Made by a program: the position numbers and the translations under genes
Part shown: piece after piece, positions 5,425 to 9,642 of the stretch
How the letters are laid out: every line of letters begins with the position of its first letter
How positions within the stretch are numbered: position 1 is the first letter of the stretch
Origin: an uncultured Bacilli bacterium
GTDB taxonomy: Bacteria; Bacillota_I; Bacilli_A; RF39; UBA660
Direction: 5' to 3'
Length of the DNA: 9,642 bases
Assembly (NCBI GenBank): GCA_934167785.1
Contig: CAKPLX010000042.1
Location: 1-9,642, forward strand
The notes under the pieces: generated by a model
The model's database searches: none
What the model was told of the DNA's origin: nothing
The model's input: only the letters and a program-made list of their open reading frames with translations

Positions 5425-6048
5425 TTATTTGTTTCTCCTTATTAAAGAGTGTTCTACTAACTCTAACTTTTGTTCCTGGACAAGTTTTAGTAATGGTTCT
5501 GCCTCTTTCCCATTTTGTTCAATTGTATAAATTTTATCCAAATCAAACTGTGAATATTTACATAGCCAGCCAACATTAAAGAAAACTCCACATCTAAAAA
5601 GATTATATGTAATAGGTGGAATAAAACCTGTAGCTTTCATTGCTCTCTTAAATAAACAATCTATTTCCCACTTTGTAACAGAAACAAGAGTTAAATATTC
5701 AACAGGAATATCATTACAAGTATAATATCCATTTTTATATTCAAGGAAGCCCATTTGCAGTAGTTCATCAACCGTAAGCGTTACTTTTATTAACTGATGG
5801 AACTGACAACCAAAATCATGAATATGTGAGGCTCGACCGTCAAATTTCGATTTATTCCCACATAACCATGCAATCCAATCAGGAATTGTATAGTTATCCG
5901 AAATATATAATCTAGGAACAAGATAAACATTTCCGCCTATATCCTTATATAATTCATTTTCTGCAGTCAACCATTTATTTGGCAATGGCAACTTTTGCAA
6001 TAAAGCCTCTTTAGTCAGCCACTGCATAGCTTTTTTATAAGCATTCAT
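5425..6048 (-). CDS. DUF1353 family phage protein
   Basis: A 207-aa protein. The central part fits DUF1353: YLVPRLYISDNYTIPDWIAWL (42-62, in place of the usual 'P-x-G-F-x-T-D-x-A-S-I-P'), then ASHIHDFG (73-80) with the signature H-D. It continues with a helical region EIDCLFKRAMKATG (128-141) and a closing RCGVFFNVGW (152-161). Family members are common beside holin and endolysin genes in tailed phages; their activity is not established. About 35 N-terminal residues and 40 C-terminal residues lie outside the core. AAGGA precedes the ATG by about 11 nt. Membership is clear from the motif order, though the first motif is divergent. Confidence 0.7.
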   Translation of the reverse strand: MNAYKKAMQWLTKEALLQKLPLPNKWLTAENELYKDIGGNVYLVPRLYISDNYTIPDWIAWLCGNKSKFDGRASHIHDFGCQFHQLIKVTLTVDELLQMGFLEYKNGYYTCNDIPVEYLTLVSVTKWEIDCLFKRAMKATGFIPPITYNLFRCGVFFNVGWLCKYSQFDLDKIYTIEQNGKEAEPLLKLVQEQKLELVEHSLIRRNK

Positions 6049-6098
6049 TTGTTTGTTTCCTTTAAAATTTATACTGAATGTAAATAATAGCTTTTTGT

Positions 6099-6344
6099 TT
6101 ATTTAGTATTATTATTAACTTGTATCGGTTTTCCGTTAATAATAATGTTGATATTAAACCATGAGCCTTTGTTGGAAATAGTTTGCTTTCCACAAACCGA
6201 TTCTGGTGCTTTCTGAAAATTCATACTAGCATAGCTTTTTTCATTTGTAATTTTTTGTTGTGCATTTTCTGTGTTAATGTCTTCTGCAAAAGTTAAATTT
6301 GAAGCTGTTAGCATCAAAAATAACGCAATTAAAATCTTTTTCAT
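6099..6344 (-). CDS. Small secreted protein in the late operon
   Basis: An 81-aa protein with a textbook Sec signal: MKK, hydrophobic ILIALFLMLTAS, and a likely cleavage after A20 (LTFA|EDIN). The mature part is about 61 aa, polar, with one cysteine (C51). It ends in WFNINIIINGKPIQVNNN, which suggests beta strands. There is no lipobox, so it is not an o-spanin lipoprotein of the usual type. AAAGGA about 11 nt upstream serves as SD. I do not recognise the family. Its place between tail-fibre and lysis genes suggests a periplasmic or exported lysis helper, or a 'moron' with a host-facing role; neither is shown by sequence. Confidence 0.65.
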   Translation of the reverse strand: MKKILIALFLMLTASNLTFAEDINTENAQQKITNEKSYASMNFQKAPESVCGKQTISNKGSWFNINIIINGKPIQVNNNTK

Positions 6345-6398
6345 AAGTAAATCATCCTTTCATTTGTTAAAGTGTTTCTAAATTGATTTTGGGTTATT

Positions 6399-6538
6399 TT
6401 AAATTTGTTTATTAAATTGTCCTTCAATAATTCTTTGATTTAAAATAATTTCATCCCCATTATCATCGTCGTCATTATCTGTACTTCGTTCAAAATATTT
6501 TGTTTTTAGTTCAAAATTTTATTATATGTAACTTTCAC
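6399..6538 (-). pseudogene. Frame-disrupted small acidic protein gene
   Basis: After the 6549-7256 gene, AAAGG (6548-6544) precedes a GTG at 6538 that reads ten codons (MKVTYNKILN) to TAA. One extra T in the TTTT run just before that stop would join it to an open frame ending at TAA 6401-6399. The resulting 46-aa protein contains YFERSTDNDDDDNGDEIILN and then RIIEGQFNKQI. The good SD, the operon position and the coherent acidic protein after repair suggest a real small gene hit by a one-base loss, or a sequencing error. There is no ATG start and no recognised family, so the call is tentative. Confidence 0.4.
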
Positions 6539-6548
6539 TTTTACCTTT

Positions 6549-7256
6549 CTATTTGTTATCTCCTGTTTCAGAGTTTTCTGCGTCTACTACTTGTTCTTCT
6601 TTTATTAGTTGAAGTTCAATGTGCATATCTTCTGTAACAGTGAAATCTTCTGGTTGTAATGTTTTATATCCATCACATTCAACTTTTATTGTGCAAATTG
6701 AGCCATAAGGCAATGTTGTTTCCTTTGTTTCTACTCCATTGATTGTAACTATTGGCTCTGTTTCAGGTTTTTCATCAGCTTGCAAAGTTACTTTGATATT
6801 ACAGTTTGTCAAATAGTGCCAATCCTTTGTATCAAAAAACCTATCCATTTGTTCAGAAGTAAACTCTAGTAATGTACCAACCTTTGATATATACGGATTT
6901 CCTCTGTAGAAATTATTTGCTTTAAACTCGATTTTTAACGCTTTTGCGTCGATAGTTGGGTTGTCTTTTACCATAGCCAGAATATCGTCAAAGTCCATAT
7001 CTTTAACCTTATATATTGCACGTTCCACGTCAGAACCTGTCATAAAAAGCATATCAAGACGTTCTCTTTCTTTCTGTTTTTTAATCTCTTGTTCTTCTTG
7101 TAAAGATACAAGTTTAAAATCAACAATGGTATAATCCTCTGGTACTTCTTTGATTTCCAAGCCTTGATATTGAGGTTGAAATTTTAAATTTGTTTCTAAA
7201 ATTTGTTTATCTATGTTGTATAATTTGATTTGGTTATCTTGCTCTATATAAAACAT
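6549..7256 (-). CDS. Tail-fibre-associated protein with PEGA-like C-terminal domain
   Basis: A 235-aa protein. Residues 1-52 (MFYIEQDNQIKLYNIDKQIL...YQGLEIKEVPEDYTIVDF) resemble the start of phage fibre-associated or fibre-assembly proteins. Residues 53-70 are a charged helix. NNFYRGNPYISKVGTLL...EQMDRFF (114-141) is a conserved-looking helical module. Residues 168-217 (VTINGVETKETTLPYGS, then IKVECDGYKTL, then MHIELQL) fit a PEGA-like beta-sandwich: I-N-G, then a G before the tIkV strand, then GY. Such a domain could mediate carbohydrate or surface contact. It lies two bases after the discoidin gene, with a strong SD (AAAGGAG). A role in the fibre or its assembly is inferred from position. 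Confidence 0.6.
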   Translation of the reverse strand: MFYIEQDNQIKLYNIDKQILETNLKFQPQYQGLEIKEVPEDYTIVDFKLVSLQEEQEIKKQKERERLDMLFMTGSDVERAIYKVKDMDFDDILAMVKDNPTIDAKALKIEFKANNFYRGNPYISKVGTLLEFTSEQMDRFFDTKDWHYLTNCNIKVTLQADEKPETEPIVTINGVETKETTLPYGSICTIKVECDGYKTLQPEDFTVTEDMHIELQLIKEEQVVDAENSETGDNK

Positions 7257-7258
7257 TT

Positions 7259-7891
7259 TTACTCCTTTCTGAATATTTGATAGTGGTTTTCAACAGTAGT
7301 ATAATCATAGTCATCATCAGCAGTAACTTCGTCTATGCTACTCCTTTGTGTAGCCACCATTGTTATCTCACGACAAATAGCATAGGCATTTTGATTATTG
7401 TAGTAGCTCCTATTTGTTATATATAGCCTGTGATATTTATAAAACCCTGTATTACCACTCATATCTACCGTAAAGTTATCAACCCAAGCAGTAGCAGTAT
7501 ATGTACCTATATCAGTCCAATTTGTATTGTCATTAGAACCCTGTATAGTCATATTTCTGATATAATAGTAGTGTTCGCCATGTTCTTGATAATATGTTAT
7601 ACTCTTAACATTTAATGGTTTTGGGTTATAGAATGTTATCCACAATATACCTGTATTAGAAACTGATTGGTATTTTGCTTCTATATCGCCATCAAAGGCT
7701 TTCCAAATTTCATAATTGGAGCTATATCCAGTGATAGAGCTTGCAACCGCAAAGCTATCACCCCCGATTGTACCATTAGCGGTAAGATTAGGGCGTGTAA
7801 ATGTGGTATCGTTATATTTCCAATATCTGATAACGGGAGTATTTTTAGCATAGTATTTCCCATCTTTTTTATAAAAAGCTAATCTACTCAT
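7259..7891 (-). CDS. Discoidin (F5/8 type C)-domain tail protein
   Basis: A 210-aa protein from the ATG at 7891. An ATG nine bases upstream (7900) is too close to GGAG, whereas 7891 has a 9-nt SD spacing, so it is preferred. Residues about 35-180 form an F5/8 type C galactose-binding-like domain: NGTIGGDSFAVASS, then WKAFDGD, then ILWITFYNPKPLNVKSITYY, then MTIQGSNDNTNWTDIGT, then a closing strand YHRLYIT. This beta-sandwich binds sugars in many proteins and is common in phage tail tips. It is likely an accessory receptor-binding subunit or fibre tip. The acidic tail DEVTADDDYDYTT (187-199) is unassigned. The fibre gene stop lies one base before this start. Confidence 0.8.
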   Translation of the reverse strand: MSRLAFYKKDGKYYAKNTPVIRYWKYNDTTFTRPNLTANGTIGGDSFAVASSITGYSSNYEIWKAFDGDIEAKYQSVSNTGILWITFYNPKPLNVKSITYYQEHGEHYYYIRNMTIQGSNDNTNWTDIGTYTATAWVDNFTVDMSGNTGFYKYHRLYITNRSYYNNQNAYAICREITMVATQRSSIDEVTADDDYDYTTVENHYQIFRKE

Positions 7892-7892
7892 G

Positions 7893-9524
7893 CTATACAT
7901 CTCCTACAGCATAGATAAAAGTGAATACTATATCTACGTTTGTACCATCATAGTAACAAGTAACTACATCGCCTTTTTTACAAGGTATATATACAATACA
8001 ATTTGCACCACTTACAGTAGTTCTGCTTTCAGCACTAAGACCACTTGAGCTATAAAAAGCAGAAAAACCTGCAACTGATTTTTTAACTTTTAGATGTAAC
8101 CATCCATTAGCTGGAGCAGTATAACTATCACCACTAGCACCTAGTGTTAAGTTTACATATTTATTTGATGGCATGCCTAAACTACCACCAACTTCTACCA
8201 AGCCTGATAGTTGCTCATTAATTCTGCCGGCATTAATAAGTCCTTCATTCTTAATTACTACACCAACATAATAGTAGAGGTTGTAGCCTACTGGTACTGT
8301 TGTATCAACCACCATACCTGACTTAGATGGGTCGGTGGTTAAACCAATAGGACTCCCCGTACCTTTAACACCATTAGCAAATACACCCTCTAACCCATTC
8401 TTTAATGGTAATCTAAATGTTTCATCAGTAGTATTTACTTCAAAGTCGTAATCTGTAATGTCACTTGCGGTTGATAGTTTAAACCCGTCTTTACCTGCAT
8501 TAGCATTAGCCAATACCCAGTCATAAAAATCAGGACAAAGTGCTTTTGGATTTTGTTGATTTGCTGATTTTAACCAAGAGATATTTTCCATTTCACCTTT
8601 GAAATACATATTCATACCAAAAGTAAAAGGATTATTAAGCTCAAGTGTATCCTTAATATTAACTTCTGTTTCTTGCCCCGTCGCAATTTGAATAAAGTAA
8701 GGATATTGGATTGCTTCTTGTTGTACAGGTGCATTGTCTTTATAAACACTATTAGTGTTGTTAGCATTAAATGTTATGTGTACGAGTGAGTCACCAATGA
8801 ATGGTTCATCTCTAAAGGTGTAATTTTCCGCTTTACTTTCAATAGTTGCTTGTGGTAGATTATTGTTTGGACATTCTACACGACCTAAATATTGCTTTAT
8901 GTTAGGCAAGCTTTCATCTTTAATCAAACCTGCGTTGGCCATATCAACTAAACCATTGATATTTACAACAGCTGGAAGTCTTACAGATATAACAGTACTA
9001 CCGTCACTTCCATAGTTATAAACAAACTTACCACATTGCCCCAACTTAGACATCGTTTTAATAGCTTGCCACTCTTCTTCTGTACACAACAAGCTAGGAC
9101 AAAGAGTTGTAATCTGTTTTAAGCGAGTCAAAAAGCCTTGTGTATTAGTGTTAATATCAACAATCTGCCCGTTAAGTCTACGTCTTAACCCTTTGGTTTC
9201 ATCAACAAATAATGACATGCCAATGTCACAAACCTCAAGACCTGAAGAACCGAGAGAAATTTTTTTCCACATTGTCTTATTCGTCAATATGTTATTAATA
9301 TTGTCATCTGTTAAGCTTTCATATATAGATTTTTTACCGTCTATTGTACCAACAACCCATGCGCCCTTTTTATAAGTTTTATCCGCTTGATATGCATATA
9401 ACGCAAAGTTTTTGTCGATTTTGTCCCAGTTTTCATTTAAATCTCGGTCGAAGTCGAAAGTGTCGTTTCCGTCCGTGTCCATGTCTGTTAGATACAAGTT
9501 TAAATTTTCTGATGAGTTTCCCAT
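7893..9524 (-). CDS. Tail fibre protein with two related collar-like modules
   Basis: A 543-aa protein. Residues 5-41 (ENLNLYLTD...DGNDTFDFDRDLNENWDKIDKNF) are the usual N-terminal attachment segment of many phage fibres. Residues 45-90 form a carbohydrate-binding-like strand module. One module covers 101-186, from IGMSLFVDE through the LCTEEEWQAIK helix to VRLPAVVN, followed by YPYFIQIATG (274-283). A second covers 303-376, from FGMNMYFKGE through LCPDFYDWVLAN to FRLPLKNG, followed by YNLYYYVGVVI (414-424). Residues 446-543 are a C-terminal beta-sandwich (YVNLTLGASGDSYTAPANGW, then KKGDVVTCYYDG), likely the receptor-binding tip. SD AAGGA lies 12 nt upstream. No chaperone cleavage domain was seen. 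Confidence 0.85.
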   Translation of the reverse strand: MGNSSENLNLYLTDMDTDGNDTFDFDRDLNENWDKIDKNFALYAYQADKTYKKGAWVVGTIDGKKSIYESLTDDNINNILTNKTMWKKISLGSSGLEVCDIGMSLFVDETKGLRRRLNGQIVDINTNTQGFLTRLKQITTLCPSLLCTEEEWQAIKTMSKLGQCGKFVYNYGSDGSTVISVRLPAVVNINGLVDMANAGLIKDESLPNIKQYLGRVECPNNNLPQATIESKAENYTFRDEPFIGDSLVHITFNANNTNSVYKDNAPVQQEAIQYPYFIQIATGQETEVNIKDTLELNNPFTFGMNMYFKGEMENISWLKSANQQNPKALCPDFYDWVLANANAGKDGFKLSTASDITDYDFEVNTTDETFRLPLKNGLEGVFANGVKGTGSPIGLTTDPSKSGMVVDTTVPVGYNLYYYVGVVIKNEGLINAGRINEQLSGLVEVGGSLGMPSNKYVNLTLGASGDSYTAPANGWLHLKVKKSVAGFSAFYSSSGLSAESRTTVSGANCIVYIPCKKGDVVTCYYDGTNVDIVFTFIYAVGDV

Positions 9525-9529
9525 GCCTG

Positions 9530-9642
9530 TTATTCCTTTATTTTACAATTACAAAATTGATGTTTTTTGTACGTCTGCATTTGCGCTTTTGTCAAAACGT
9601 GATGAATTTCTTTTTTTAACAAATAGCGATACAACCACGCAA
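9530..9642 (-). CDS. C-terminal end of an upstream late gene (5' truncated)
   Basis: Reading the - strand from the window edge, one frame stays open for 36 codons and stops at TAA (9532-9530), five bases before the tail fibre ATG. It reads AWLYRYLLKKEIHHVLTKAQ and ends FCNCKIKE. The SD of the fibre gene lies inside it, as at other junctions of this operon. A second frame is also open for most of this stretch and ends nearer 9547, so the choice rests on junction style. By position it could be a baseplate or tail protein. I do not recognise it. Confidence 0.45.
   Translation of the reverse strand, partial: AWLYRYLLKKEIHHVLTKAQMQTYKKHQFCNCKIKE

Noticed and set aside
7891..7900. Start of the discoidin gene at 7900
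   Set aside because: GGAG directly abuts that ATG, leaving no spacing, while the ATG at 7891 has a normal 9-nt spacing.
1..9642. Alternative genetic code (stop reassignment)
   Set aside because: TAA, TAG and TGA all end genes at sensible junctions, and the two broken frames are repaired by single-base insertions and not by reading through stops.

Overview
The window is a piece of an AT-rich temperate tailed-phage genome (or prophage), probably from a low-GC bacterium. The standard genetic code fits, since TAA, TAG and TGA all end genes. The host lineage cannot be fixed from the sequence. The tail-fibre, DUF1353 and YopX-like proteins resemble those of phages in gut bacteria, but that is an impression from family knowledge and not a measurement.

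Layout. Positions 1-3104 hold a tightly packed early or accessory operon on the + strand: the tail end of an unknown gene, a Cys-rich zinc-ribbon-like protein, a LuxR-type helix-turn-helix protein, a mini zinc-finger protein, a small beta-rich protein, a frame-disrupted small gene, a YopX-family protein, an intact paralogue of the disrupted gene, a phage DNA adenine-methyltransferase-like protein with an NPPF motif, and an excisionase-like DNA-binding protein. Many junctions are TAATG, ATGA or 8-bp overlaps. Positions 3101-4192 (- strand) encode a complete tyrosine recombinase (phage integrase). It converges on the excisionase-like gene, with the two stop codons overlapping.

Positions 4193-4651 are non-coding and look like a phage attachment region. 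Two nearly identical 21-bp elements, each a pair of TGACACACT units spaced 11 bp apart, lie about 265 bp from each other. Between them is a 9-6-9 inverted repeat that could be the crossover core or a terminator. Beyond them are two more hairpins, one a good intrinsic terminator for the late operon. Both arm sites sit on one molecule between integrase and late genes, so the sequence looks like the unintegrated (attP) form.

Positions 4652-9642 (- strand) are the end of the late operon, read towards attP: a partial upstream gene, a 543-aa tail fibre with two related modules, a discoidin (F5/8 type C) tail protein, a fibre-associated protein with a PEGA-like C-terminus, a second frame-disrupted small gene, a small secreted protein, a DUF1353 protein, a one-TM coiled-coil holin/XhlA-like protein, and an Amidase_2 endolysin. 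Together this is receptor binding followed by host lysis. The most notable points are the attP architecture, the convergent int/xis arrangement, and two small genes each broken by an apparent single-base loss in a T run.
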